Assembly (NCBI RefSeq): GCF_029948125.1
Contig: NZ_JASAMB010000003.1
Span: 310,001 to 374,000, forward strand
From: Catellatospora sp. KI3
GTDB taxonomy: Bacteria; Actinomycetota; Actinomycetes; Mycobacteriales; Micromonosporaceae
DNA: 64,000 bases
Direction: 5' to 3'
The notes beneath the pieces were generated by a model that saw only the letters and a program-made list of their open reading frames with translations, was not told the origin of the DNA and ran no database searches. Position numbers and translations under genes: made by a program. Shown in pieces: positions 33,199-41,313 of this stretch (position 1 is its first letter; each line of letters begins with the position of its first letter).

Positions 33199-36100
33199 TC
33201 AGTTCACGGTGATCACCGCGCTGCTGGAGTGGGTCGCCCCGACGCTGTCGGTCAGCGTCAGCCAGGCGGTGTAGACGCCCTTGCGGGTGTACACGTGGCT
33301 GGCCGAGGCCGCGTGCACGGTGGCGCTGTTGTCGCCGAAGCGCCACTCGCGGTCCACGATGGTGCGTCCGGGCGGCGCGGTGGCGGTGCTGCTGAAGGCG
33401 ACGGTCAGCGGGCCCGTGCCGGTGGTGGGCGTGGCGGTGACCGTCAGGGTCGCGCCTGTCTCGGCTTTCACGCCGCGGCCGTTGAAGCGCAGCCAGTCCA
33501 GCGCCAGGATGTCCGGGTCGCCGGTCTGCCCGGCCTTGACGAACTTCAGGTACAGCGTGAACGTGCCGCCCGGATTGGTCAGCGCGACCGTCGGCGACAC
33601 CACGTTGTCGTAGCCGCCGGTGACCGGGATGGTCGCCGTGCCCAGCAGCGTGCCGGTGGGGGAGCCGTTGCGGAACTCGATCGTGCCGCCGGTGCCGCCG
33701 GAGCTGGCCCCGACCACGACGCCGCTGATGTTCTGCAGGTTGACCGGCCCGATGTTGATCCAGTCCCCGTTGTCGACGTCGCCGAGCCTGCGCCCGGCCT
33801 GCGCGGTGGCCCGGTCGAGCACGCTCACCCCGGAGGAGGCGTCGAAGTGCTCGGCCTCCATGCTCCGCGTCTGCAGCTCGACCTGCACCGAGCCGACCAG
33901 CGCGGGCGCGCCGGTCGCGCCGCCGTCGGTGTACTGGGCGCTGATCAGCGTGAACAGGTTCGTGCCCGGTCCGTGGCCGTCGCCGCCGCCGGACTCGGTC
34001 ACCAGCGTCCCGGAGCAGCCGATGTAGTTGTCCAGCGGATGGGCGTGCGAGTCGTGGCCGAGCAGCGTCTGCACCACCACCCGGTTGCAGTCGACGGCGG
34101 TGTCCTCCGGGTCGGTGACCGTGACCGTGTACGGGATGCGGTCGCCGAACTCGAAGAACCCGCCCTGCGGCACGTTGATCGTCACGACCGGGCGGGTGTT
34201 GCCCACGGTGATCTCGGTGCTGGCCACGGCCGTGAGCCCGCCCGCGCCGGTGACGGTCAACCGGGCGTTGAACCGGCCGCGGGTGGTGTACGTGTACGAC
34301 GGGTTGGCCGCGGTCGAGTCGACGGTGCCGTTGCCGTCGAAGTCCCACGCGTAGGAGGTCGCCCCGCCCGATCCGGCGCTGGAGAAGCTGACCGCCAGCG
34401 GAGCGGGCCCGTTGTCCCGGCTCGCGGTGATCTTCGCGGTGGGCGGCACACCGTTGGCCACGTAGTCGATCCGGTAGATGCCGGCTCCCTCGTTGGAGCC
34501 GCCGCGCCCACTGCCCGAGCCGGCGCCGAAGTCGATGACGTACAGCGATCCGTCGGGCCCGAACTCGGCCTCGAACGGCTGGATCCAGCTCATGCCCGCG
34601 AAGATCCCGTTGACCGACTGCAGCGAGCCGACGGTGGTGGGCCCGAACCGCGGGTCCGTGAAGGTCTGCGCCGTCTTGTGCAGCGACAGCGTCTTCCACC
34701 ACTGGCGGGTCAGCTCGTAGACGATCCACTTGCCCTCGAAGTACTCGGGGAACTTCGAGATCCGGGGGTTGGCCGGGTCGTAGTCGTAGACCGGGCCGCT
34801 CATCGGGCCGCCGCCCCCGGTGCCGACCTCGGGGAACTGCGCCGAGGCGGAGTAGGCGTACCAGAGCAGCGCGCCGCGGGCCGCGGGCAGGGTGGTCAGG
34901 CCGGTGTTGTTCGGGGAGTTGTTGACCGGCGCGGCGCAGTTGAACTTCGCCCCGGAGACGCCGGTGGCGAAGTCGTAGTCGTTGAAGGCGGTGTTGTCGC
35001 CGATGCAGTACGGCCAGCCGTAGTTGCCGGCGCTGGTGACCCGGTTGAACTCGACGGTGCCCTCCGGGCCGCGGTTGGCGTTGGCGGCCGTGGCGTCGGG
35101 GCCGTAGTCGGCGACCAGGACGGCGTTGGACAGCGGGTCGACGGTGATCCGGAACGGGTTGCGGAAGCCCATCGCGTACACCTCGGCCCTGGTCTTGGCC
35201 GTGCCCGGCGCGAACAGGTTCCCGGCGGGCACGGTGTAGGTGCCGTCGGCCTGCGGCCGGATGCGCAGGATCTTGCCGCGCAGGTCGTTGGTGTTGCCGG
35301 CGGTGCCCTGGGCGTCGAACGCCCGCCGCCCGGAGCGCTCGTCGATCGGGGTGTAGCCGCTGGACTCGAACGGGTCGGTGTTGTCGCCGATGCCGGCGTA
35401 CAGGTTGCCGTCGCGGCCCATGGCGATGGAGCCGCCCATGTGCGAGTTGGCCCGCGCCTCCCCGCGCAGCGTCGGTATGGTGAGCAGCCGTTTCTCGGAG
35501 CTGAGCGCGATCGTGGCGCCGGTTACGGTGAACCGGGACAGGTTGAGCTGGTTGAGGGTCTTGTCCGACCAGAGCAGGTACAGCCAGTTGTTGGTGGCGA
35601 AGTTGTTGTCCAGTGTCAGCCCGAGCAGCCCGTCGGACTGGCTGGTCTGGGTCGGGGTGTAGGCGAAGTCGAGCAGGGTGGTGACCGCGAGGGTAGCCTG
35701 GTCGACCACCTTCACCGCGCCGGTGCGCTGGATGTAGAACACCCGCCGGTCGGGCGCCACCGCCAGCTCGAACGGGTCGGCCAGGTCCGCGTTGACCAGC
35801 GGCACCCGCTGGAACTGCCCGTTCTGGGTGGCGCTGCAGTCGCCCGCGACCGCGCCGGCGGCCCACTCGATGCCCCAGCGCAGGTGGTCCAGGAACAGCG
35901 GATTGCTGAACGCGGAGCTGCTGTGCCCGCCCGCGGTGAACCAGGACCGGCCGCCGTCGTAGTTCTGGCACCACGAGTACGCGTGGTCGACGCCCTCGTC
36001 CAGGCCGGAGATGCCGTCCCGGACCTTGATCTGGGCGAGGGTGTGCACCCGGCCGGTCGGGTTGGTCTTCCAGTTGTACCACTCCTCACTGTGTTCCCAC

Positions 36101-36630
36101 AGCTCAGGAAGGTTGCGAGTGGACGGATGGACCCGGTCGAGCACCTTGATCCGCCCCGGGTACACCCCGCCGGTCGCGGAGAAGTCCGGGTGGTAGTCGA
36201 AGATCGTGCCGACCAGGCCGTCGTACCAGGCCCAGTCGCGCTCGCTGGCCGAGGCGGCGTGCAGTCCCGCCCAGCCGCCGCCACCGCGGATGAAGTTCTG
36301 CAGCGCGAGCCGCTGCGACGCGTCGAGCAGCGCCCCGGACGCGGGGGTCGAGTTGGTGTTGTTGAAGACCAGCGCGTCGAACCGGGCGAGGTTGGCGTCG
36401 GTGAACGCGGCGGCGTCGGTGGTCGCCTCGACCTCGAAGTCGTACGCGGCCCCCAGCTGCTGGACGGCGGCGACGCCGGCGGGGATCGAGTCGTGGTAGT
36501 AGTTCGTGATCTTCGAGAAGACCAGCACCCGGAACCGGGGTGCGGCGGACGCGGGCGCGGCCACCGAGGTGGACAGCACCAGGGCGGCGAGGGTGACGAT
36601 GGCGGGCAGGATGCTTCGGCGGCGACTCAT
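33199..36630 (-). CDS. Secreted ThuA / sugar dehydrogenase / PKD / CBM6 fusion protein
   Basis: A 1,143-residue exported protein from ATG 36630 (GGGAG upstream). The signal peptide is about 1-30. A ThuA-like domain (about 32-270) has FSKITNYYHDSIPAGV, GGGGWAGLHAA and DYHP. The glucose/sorbosone-dehydrogenase-like propeller (about 280-720) has LADPFELAVAPDRRVFYIQ, NSHMGGSIAMGRDGNLYAGIGDN and AMGFRNPFRITVD. A PKD domain (about 725-810), an Ig-like region (about 812-920), a CBM6 (about 925-1050) and a last PKD (about 1055-1143) follow. The PQQ-type propeller probably oxidises a polysaccharide-derived sugar outside the cell. It is the second gene here joining ThuA to a sugar oxidoreductase. Confidence 0.88.
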   Translation of the reverse strand: MSRRRSILPAIVTLAALVLSTSVAAPASAAPRFRVLVFSKITNYYHDSIPAGVAAVQQLGAAYDFEVEATTDAAAFTDANLARFDALVFNNTNSTPASGALLDASQRLALQNFIRGGGGWAGLHAASASERDWAWYDGLVGTIFDYHPDFSATGGVYPGRIKVLDRVHPSTRNLPELWEHSEEWYNWKTNPTGRVHTLAQIKVRDGISGLDEGVDHAYSWCQNYDGGRSWFTAGGHSSSAFSNPLFLDHLRWGIEWAAGAVAGDCSATQNGQFQRVPLVNADLADPFELAVAPDRRVFYIQRTGAVKVVDQATLAVTTLLDFAYTPTQTSQSDGLLGLTLDNNFATNNWLYLLWSDKTLNQLNLSRFTVTGATIALSSEKRLLTIPTLRGEARANSHMGGSIAMGRDGNLYAGIGDNTDPFESSGYTPIDERSGRRAFDAQGTAGNTNDLRGKILRIRPQADGTYTVPAGNLFAPGTAKTRAEVYAMGFRNPFRITVDPLSNAVLVADYGPDATAANANRGPEGTVEFNRVTSAGNYGWPYCIGDNTAFNDYDFATGVSGAKFNCAAPVNNSPNNTGLTTLPAARGALLWYAYSASAQFPEVGTGGGGPMSGPVYDYDPANPRISKFPEYFEGKWIVYELTRQWWKTLSLHKTAQTFTDPRFGPTTVGSLQSVNGIFAGMSWIQPFEAEFGPDGSLYVIDFGAGSGSGRGGSNEGAGIYRIDYVANGVPPTAKITASRDNGPAPLAVSFSSAGSGGATSYAWDFDGNGTVDSTAANPSYTYTTRGRFNARLTVTGAGGLTAVASTEITVGNTRPVVTINVPQGGFFEFGDRIPYTVTVTDPEDTAVDCNRVVVQTLLGHDSHAHPLDNYIGCSGTLVTESGGGDGHGPGTNLFTLISAQYTDGGATGAPALVGSVQVELQTRSMEAEHFDASSGVSVLDRATAQAGRRLGDVDNGDWINIGPVNLQNISGVVVGASSGGTGGTIEFRNGSPTGTLLGTATIPVTGGYDNVVSPTVALTNPGGTFTLYLKFVKAGQTGDPDILALDWLRFNGRGVKAETGATLTVTATPTTGTGPLTVAFSSTATAPPGRTIVDREWRFGDNSATVHAASASHVYTRKGVYTAWLTLTDSVGATHSSSAVITVN

Positions 36631-36694
36631 GCGGGCGCTCCCTGACAGGGGACGGGCAGGCAGGTGGAGTGCGTACTGTTCGCCGAAGGTCCAC

Positions 36695-36724
36695 ATCATA
36701 AATCGGTAACAGCCGATGCGTCAA
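36695..36724 (-). promoter_or_regulatory. Promoter of the ThuA/sugar dehydrogenase gene
   Basis: On the minus strand, TTGACG (36724-36719), an 18-bp spacer and TATGAT (36700-36695). An ATCGG-N6-CCGAT dyad (36702-36717) fills the spacer and could be an operator. Confidence 0.6.
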
Positions 36725-36785
36725 AGGATCCGGCGAGATCCGAAGCGGTCTTCGGGCGGGTGCGCGCAGCCGCTATGCTCCCGAC

Positions 36786-37460
36786 GTGTCCACCCCCGAC
36801 ATCGGCGGCAGCCGCGACGCCGAGAACGCGCTGACCATCGCGCTGGCCGAGTACACCGCGCTCAACGACCTGCAGAAGGCGCTGCGGGACCAGTCCGCCG
36901 CCCGCTTCAACTTCTTCCTCGCCATCGTCACCGCCGCCGCGGCGGTCTCCGGCGGCCTGGCCTCGGGGGGCAAGCTGAGCGAGGCCGCGAAGGGCACGCT
37001 CGGCACGGTGGGCTTCCTGATACTGGTCCTGGGCCTGTCGACGTTCCTGCGCCAGGTCGAGTTCAGCCAGCGGGGCAACCGCTACGCCGCCGCCACCGAC
37101 ACGCTGCGCACCTATCTGGCGCGCAGCTGCGCCCCGGTCGCGCCGTACCTGATCATGCCGGTGATCGGTGACGTCGGTGTCATCGGCACGACCTACCGCA
37201 GGCGCACCGGCGTGCTGCGCGATGCCATGAGCCTGCCCGGCACGGTCGGGATCATCAACAGCGCGCTGCTGGCGCTCGGCGCGGGCTTCGTCACCGGGAT
37301 CTGGCTCGACTACACGATCTGGCCCCCGGCCGCCGCCTTCGCCGCGTTCGCGCTCAGCATGGTGCTGCACATAGGCCACCTGCGGCGGGCGTTCCGGCGC
37401 AGCCGGACCGAGGTCGCCGCGCTGCTGGCCGCCCGCGGGCTCGACGCCGACCCGAACTGA
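36786..37460 (+). CDS. Multi-helix membrane protein of unknown function
   Basis: A 224-residue protein from GTG 36786. A -10 TATGCT (36774-36779) ends six bases before the GTG and there is no ribosome site, so the mRNA is probably leaderless. An N-terminal amphipathic segment (ENALTIALAEYTALNDLQKALRDQ) precedes two hydrophobic helices (about 42-60, 72-90). A cytosolic loop and a second helix pair (about 155-175, 180-198) follow, then a basic tail. The two-helix-loop-two-helix shape is reminiscent of SLATT-like proteins, but I see no diagnostic motif and no NTPase or nuclease partner. Function unknown. Confidence 0.7.
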   Translation: MSTPDIGGSRDAENALTIALAEYTALNDLQKALRDQSAARFNFFLAIVTAAAAVSGGLASGGKLSEAAKGTLGTVGFLILVLGLSTFLRQVEFSQRGNRYAAATDTLRTYLARSCAPVAPYLIMPVIGDVGVIGTTYRRRTGVLRDAMSLPGTVGIINSALLALGAGFVTGIWLDYTIWPPAAAFAAFALSMVLHIGHLRRAFRRSRTEVAALLAARGLDADPN

Positions 37461-37559
37461 GCGCGTACCCGGCGGCGCCGGTGCCGTATCTTCGTGCGAT
37501 CTCCGCCGTTGAAGAACTCAGAGTCACCGCCGTGAGGGGTTGCGGCGGTCTGAACTCAG

Positions 37560-37594
37560 CCGGTGGGACTGCTCGAGGGGTGCAGTCCCACCGG
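37560..37594 (+). terminator. Stem-loop terminator
   Basis: CCGGTGGGACTGC (37560-37572) pairs with GCAGTCCCACCGG (37582-37594). The remaining 37,461-37,671 gap shows nothing else. Confidence 0.75.
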
Positions 37595-37671
37595 TGCGTT
37601 TCGCCGCCGGCGCCGATATCCGGCTCGCCCGGATGCCCGGCCCCGGGCTGAGCGGCCGACCCCCGCGGTCG

Positions 37672-38250
37672 CTACGGTCGGTCGCCCGGCTCCTCGTGCA
37701 TCGCGAGCTCCTCGGCGCTGGCACCGCCGCCGGCGGGGCCGGCGTCGTAGGCGACCGCGTCGGCCTCCTCGTCGGAGGCGAGGCCTTCGTCGGGTGCCAC
37801 GAGCCGCCCGACCGTACCCCCGGAGACGGGATCGTCACCCATCCGCTCGTACATCGAGACCTGCGACTCCAGGTGGGGATCGACGGGTCCCCGGTCCGCC
37901 AGCCGCCGGTCGAGCGCGGCCTGCTCGTCGTCGACGATGCTGGAGCCCGTGTCGCCGTTCGGCCGGTCGGCGTCGGAGATCTCAGCCAGAACGTCCGGTT
38001 CCTCCCGGGACAGCCGCGCGTCCAGCGACTCCCCGTCGTGCTGCTCCTGCGCGGTGACACCGAACTCGTCCAGGGCCAGCGGGCCTTCGTCGCGGTCGGC
38101 GGGGAGCGCGGCGGGGTCGGGGCCGTCGGCTTCCCGCACGGACGGCACCCGCTCGTCGGCGGTGGAGTCGGCGTCGGCGTACTCCGGAATGCCGTCGGCT
38201 GCCGGGTCGGAGACCAGGTGCGGATAGTTGTCGTCATGCTGAGGTGCCAT
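37672..38250 (-). CDS. DUF5709-type acidic actinobacterial protein
   Basis: A 192-residue, strongly acidic and probably largely disordered protein from ATG 38250. Recognisable segments are LDEFGVTAQEQHDGESLDARLSREEPDV in the first half and GRLVAPDEGLASDEEADAVAYDAG near the end, which I recall from DUF5709 proteins of actinomycetes. No signal peptide, helix or catalytic motif is seen. It lies downstream of the SnoaL-like gene in the same direction but with a stem-loop between, so it is probably separately controlled. Function unknown. Confidence 0.75.
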   Translation of the reverse strand: MAPQHDDNYPHLVSDPAADGIPEYADADSTADERVPSVREADGPDPAALPADRDEGPLALDEFGVTAQEQHDGESLDARLSREEPDVLAEISDADRPNGDTGSSIVDDEQAALDRRLADRGPVDPHLESQVSMYERMGDDPVSGGTVGRLVAPDEGLASDEEADAVAYDAGPAGGGASAEELAMHEEPGDRP

Positions 38251-38301
38251 GTCTGCGCGGTACCCGATCTTCGCCCGGCCAAACGGCGGCGGCCGGGCTG
38301 A

Positions 38302-38342
38302 GCGCGCTGCTCGGGGGCGCTCCCGCACCCCGAACAGCGCGC
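38302..38342 (-). terminator. Stem-loop after the SnoaL-like gene
   Basis: GCGCGCTG-C-TCGGGG (38302-38316) pairs with CCCCGA-A-CAGCGCGC (38328-38342), one mismatch, 46 bp after the SnoaL-like stop on the minus strand. Confidence 0.6.
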
Positions 38343-38387
38343 CGAGCCCGGGCGCCGGACCGGACGTCCCGGCGGCGGAGGCGCCGA

Positions 38388-38753
38388 TCAGCGGTAGTCG
38401 TTCTCCTTGAGCTCGATCACCCAGGCGCGGCGCTCGGCGATCAACCCGTCGCGCATGACGAACACCTCGGCCATCGACATGCGCATGGCGGAGCCGTCGA
38501 CGCGCCGGACCGAGCCGGTGAGCTCGGCCATCACCACGTCGTCCTGCTCGACCATGCGGACCGTGTCCAGCGTCGGCGGCTGGATGAAACCCGGGCCGTC
38601 GATGGCCTCGTCGTAGGCCTGCTTGCCGGTCAGCTGGAACCCGCCGAAGACGGTCCACCTGATGTCGTCGGTCAGGCACGACAGGATCTGCGCGTGGTCG
38701 TTCCTGCGGAAGCCGTCCAGGTACCGCTCGACCGTTCGCTTGTTCTCCGACAT
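38388..38753 (-). CDS. SnoaL/NTF2-like protein
   Basis: A 121-residue protein from ATG 38753 with AGGAGGAG upstream. It shows the SnoaL_2/NTF2 alpha-plus-beta cone: helix TVERYLDGFRRNDHAQILSCL, strand DDIRWTVFGGFQLTGKQAYDEAI, and late strands MRMSMAEVFVMRDGLIAERRAWV. Members are ketosteroid-isomerase-like enzymes, hydroxylases or simple ligand binders. The substrate and activity are not deducible; catalytic Asp/His candidates exist but are not diagnostic. Confidence 0.8.
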   Translation of the reverse strand: MSENKRTVERYLDGFRRNDHAQILSCLTDDIRWTVFGGFQLTGKQAYDEAIDGPGFIQPPTLDTVRMVEQDDVVMAELTGSVRRVDGSAMRMSMAEVFVMRDGLIAERRAWVIELKENDYR

Positions 38754-38887
38754 GCGTACTCCTCCTGAATCCGTACTGCTCCCGGTGGGGCCCGAGGCTC
38801 AACGTCGGCGCGTGCGTCAGGGCATCGCGCCGGGCCCCTGGATGGGTACGGAGCCGGTCGCGCGAATTCGACACGGCCGGAGCGTCG

Positions 38888-39631
38888 TCAGACCGGCCGG
38901 ACCTCGGCGAGCCGCCGGACCGCGTACCCGTCGTCCCAGCAGACGGCGGCCTCCCAGGCGGCCGACGCCTGCGCGGCGGCGTCGTAGGCCGCGTCGTCGA
39001 GGTCGGCGGCGTTGCCGGGCAGCACCAGGTCGAGGTCGGGCACGTCCACGTGCGCCTCGTCCCAGTCGATCAGCGCGACCCGGTCCGCGGTCACGAGCAC
39101 GTTGCCCGGGTTGGCGGGATTGCCGTGCACGACGCAGGTCGGCCGTCCGGCGAGCCGCGCCCACGCCACCCGGCACCGGGCGACGCCCTCCGGAGGCATC
39201 GCGCCGAGGTCGATCTTCGTGCCCGATCCGGCGTGCAGCAGATCGGTCGATGATCGCCAGCCGGACCGCTGCGGCCAGCCCCGCGTCAACCGGTGCAGCT
39301 CGCGGAGCGTGCCGGCCACTCGGCGCCAGTCGGCCTGCGTCTCAGGCGGCCCGCCGTCCAGGTACGTCATCACGACCAGGCCGTCGACGAACAGCCGCCC
39401 GTCCACCGTGGGAACCGGCACCGGCACGGTCAGGCCCGCGCGGTCGAGGTGCCGGATGAGCTCGGCCTCCCACGCGAGGTCGGCATCGCTTCTGGTGCCG
39501 AGGCGCGCGACGGCGGGGCGCCCGTCGACGCGTACGCGCCACACGTCGTTGGCGACCCCACCGGTGAGCCGCTCCATGCGGACCGCGTCGTCACCCCACT
39601 GCCTCAGCGCCTCCCACCCCACCGGCCACAT
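38888..39631 (-). CDS. Aminoglycoside phosphotransferase-family kinase
   Basis: A 247-residue kinase-like protein from ATG 39631; no ribosome site is seen, and a GTG 15 codons upstream is an alternative. The APH fold shows an N-lobe with LTGGVANDVWRVRVDGRPAVARL (nucleotide contact). The catalytic loop reads CVVHGNPANPGNVLV, with Asn in place of the usual catalytic Asp (family consensus HGDL..GN). The metal-binding ALIDWDEAHVDVPDLDL is intact. The replacement of the catalytic Asp by Asn203-equivalent is notable and may reduce or change activity. The natural substrate is unknown; drug resistance should not be assumed. Confidence 0.8.
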   Translation of the reverse strand: MWPVGWEALRQWGDDAVRMERLTGGVANDVWRVRVDGRPAVARLGTRSDADLAWEAELIRHLDRAGLTVPVPVPTVDGRLFVDGLVVMTYLDGGPPETQADWRRVAGTLRELHRLTRGWPQRSGWRSSTDLLHAGSGTKIDLGAMPPEGVARCRVAWARLAGRPTCVVHGNPANPGNVLVTADRVALIDWDEAHVDVPDLDLVLPGNAADLDDAAYDAAAQASAAWEAAVCWDDGYAVRRLAEVRPV

Positions 39632-39776
39632 GCTACGGGGCTTGCGTACGTCGCCCACCCGCCAGCCGACGCCACGCGTCCGGCGCGCACGGCGCGGCGG
39701 GCAGGTGTCCGACCCTGTTGGATGACAGCCGGGCCGGTTCCCGGAGCGCCTCCGTCGCAGAACTTGCGGGTTCCAC

Positions 39777-39803
39777 CCATCCGTGCGCGACTCGGCACCG
39801 AAC
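39777..39803 (+). promoter_or_regulatory. SigK-type promoter upstream of sigK
   Basis: CCATCC (39777-39782), 15 bp, CCGAAC (39798-39803), identical in both hexamers and spacing to 41240-41266. Close to the mycobacterial SigK consensus I recall (CCATCC-N16/17-CCGAAT). Implies autoregulation and a transcript starting near 39,810. Confidence 0.7.
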
Positions 39804-39857
39804 CTCCAGCGTCGCCGAAACGACGGCGGCGACCCTGAGCAGACCCGAAGGTGGAAC

Positions 39858-40475
39858 GTGAACGGTGCCGACCAGCCCAATCCGCGGTACGACCACCTGT
39901 CACGCGTCCCCGACCCGGCCGAACAGGCCGACGCCGAGACGCTGCTGCGGGCGGTGGCCCGCGGCGACGAGACCGCCTTCACCCGCCTGTACGAACTGGT
40001 CGCCCCCCGCGTGTACGGGCTGGCCAGGCGGGTCCTGCGCGACCCGGCGCAGGCTGAGGAGGTCGCGCAGGAGGTGCTGGTGGAGGTGTGGCGCACCGCC
40101 AGCCGCTTCGATCCGGCGCGCGGCTCGGCCACCGCCTGGGTCTTCACCATCACCCACCGCCGGGCCGTCGACCGGGTCCGCTCGGAGCAGGCGGCGCTGG
40201 ACCGGATAAGACGGCTGACCCCGGAGGCGGCGCAGACCCCGGCCGACGAGGTCGAGGACCAGGCCACCGCCCGGCTGCGCCGCCAACAGGTGCGACGCTG
40301 CCTCACCACGCTCACCGACCTGCAACGCGAGGCGATCACCTTGGCCTACTACGGCGGATACACCTACCAGCAGGTGGCCCAGCTGCTCGACGCCGGACTG
40401 CCTTCGGTGAAGTCCCGGATGCGCGACGGCCTGATCCGGCTGCGCGACTGCCTCGGTGTGGAGGTGTCGGCATGA
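39858..40475 (+). CDS. sigK: ECF sigma factor SigK
   Basis: A 205-residue ECF sigma factor from GTG 39858 (GAAGGTGG upstream). An earlier in-frame GTG at 39783 lies inside the promoter, so it is rejected. Region 2 covers about 25-100 (FTRLYELVAPRVYGLARRVLRDPAQAEEVAQEVLVEVWR, then SATAWVFTITHRRAVDRVRSEQ for -10 recognition). Region 4 covers about 135-195 (LTDLQREAITLAYYGGYTYQQVAQLLDAGLPSVKSRMRDG). The next gene encodes an RskA-type anti-sigma factor with a 4-bp overlap, and a fasciclin lipoprotein follows, as in the mycobacterial SigK regulon with MPT70/MPT83. Confidence 0.9.
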   Translation: MNGADQPNPRYDHLSRVPDPAEQADAETLLRAVARGDETAFTRLYELVAPRVYGLARRVLRDPAQAEEVAQEVLVEVWRTASRFDPARGSATAWVFTITHRRAVDRVRSEQAALDRIRRLTPEAAQTPADEVEDQATARLRRQQVRRCLTTLTDLQREAITLAYYGGYTYQQVAQLLDAGLPSVKSRMRDGLIRLRDCLGVEVSA

Positions 40476-41197
40476 GCGACATCCACACCCTGGCCGGCCC
40501 CTACGTCCTGCATGCCCTCGACGAGACCGAACGCGACACCTTCGAGCAGCACCTGAGCGGTTGCGGCACCTGCGCGACCGAGGTCGCCGAACTGACCGAG
40601 ACCGCGGCCCGGCTGGCGGAGGACACCTGGTCTGTGCCCCCACCCGGGCTGCGGGAGCGGGTCGTCGCCCAGGCGCGGCTCACCCGGCAGCTGCCGCCGA
40701 CCCGGCACCCGCGCCGACGGCACGCGCCGACGCGCTGGTGGCGCCATCCCGCACTCGCGACCGCGACGGCGTGCCTGCTGGTCGCGGCACTCGCCGCCGG
40801 GATCACCTACACCGTGCAGGAGCGGCGGGTCCGCGCCGACCGAGCCGCGGCCGAGCAGCTGGCCCGGGTGCAGGCCGTGCTCGCGGCCCCGGACGCGCGC
40901 CTGCGCACGGCCGCCGTCGGCGGCGGCGGGCAGGTCACCATGGTGGCGGCACCCAGCCGGGGCTCGGCCGTGGTCATGCTGGCCGCACCCTCGCCCGGCG
41001 CCGACCGGGCGTACCAGCTCTGGCTGATCCGCGACGGCGTACCGTACCCGGGCGCGGTCCTGGCCACCGGGCAGGGCACCGCCACGCAGCTGGTGGACGG
41101 CCTTGACTCCGTCGACGCGCTGGGCCTGACGGCAGAGCCCGCGGGCGGTTCGGCCGTGCCCACGCTGCCCGTGCTGGCCCAGCTCGCCATGGGCTGA
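40472..41197 (+). CDS. rskA: Membrane anti-sigma factor RskA
   Basis: A 241-residue protein starting ATG 40472 in an ATGA overlap with sigK. The cytosolic N-terminal domain has the zinc-binding anti-sigma motif FEQHLSGCGTCATEVAEL (H-x3-C-x2-C). One membrane helix (about 92-112, ALATATACLLVAALAAGITY) leads to an extracytoplasmic RskA-type domain. That domain has VVMLAAPSPGADRAYQLWLI and GTATQLVDGLDSVDALGLTAEPAGG. Regulated intramembrane proteolysis releases SigK in mycobacteria; the same is likely here. Confidence 0.92.
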   Translation: MSDIHTLAGPYVLHALDETERDTFEQHLSGCGTCATEVAELTETAARLAEDTWSVPPPGLRERVVAQARLTRQLPPTRHPRRRHAPTRWWRHPALATATACLLVAALAAGITYTVQERRVRADRAAAEQLARVQAVLAAPDARLRTAAVGGGGQVTMVAAPSRGSAVVMLAAPSPGADRAYQLWLIRDGVPYPGAVLATGQGTATQLVDGLDSVDALGLTAEPAGGSAVPTLPVLAQLAMG

Positions 41198-41239
41198 CCA
41201 TATGCCGTTGAACGCGAATCGGATTTTTCTGAAATGGAC

Positions 41240-41266
41240 CCATCCGCCCCGGGATCTGCGCCGAAC
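41240..41266 (+). promoter_or_regulatory. SigK-type promoter upstream of the fasciclin gene
   Basis: CCATCC (41240-41245), 15 bp, CCGAAC (41261-41266), identical to the copy before sigK. Transcription would begin about 40 bp before ATG 41314. Confidence 0.75.
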
Positions 41267-41313
41267 ACCCTGTACAACCGGACTCCGCCGGGGTCCCGCC
41301 ACGAAGGGTCATC

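Noticed and set aside
32120..36645. Long frames on both strands across the ThuA/sugar dehydrogenase gene
   Set aside because: Same shadow effect; only the frame ending at 33199 has signal peptide and family motifs.
36786..37460. SLATT-type immune effector
   Set aside because: Helix layout is suggestive only; there is no defence partner gene nearby and no diagnostic motif.
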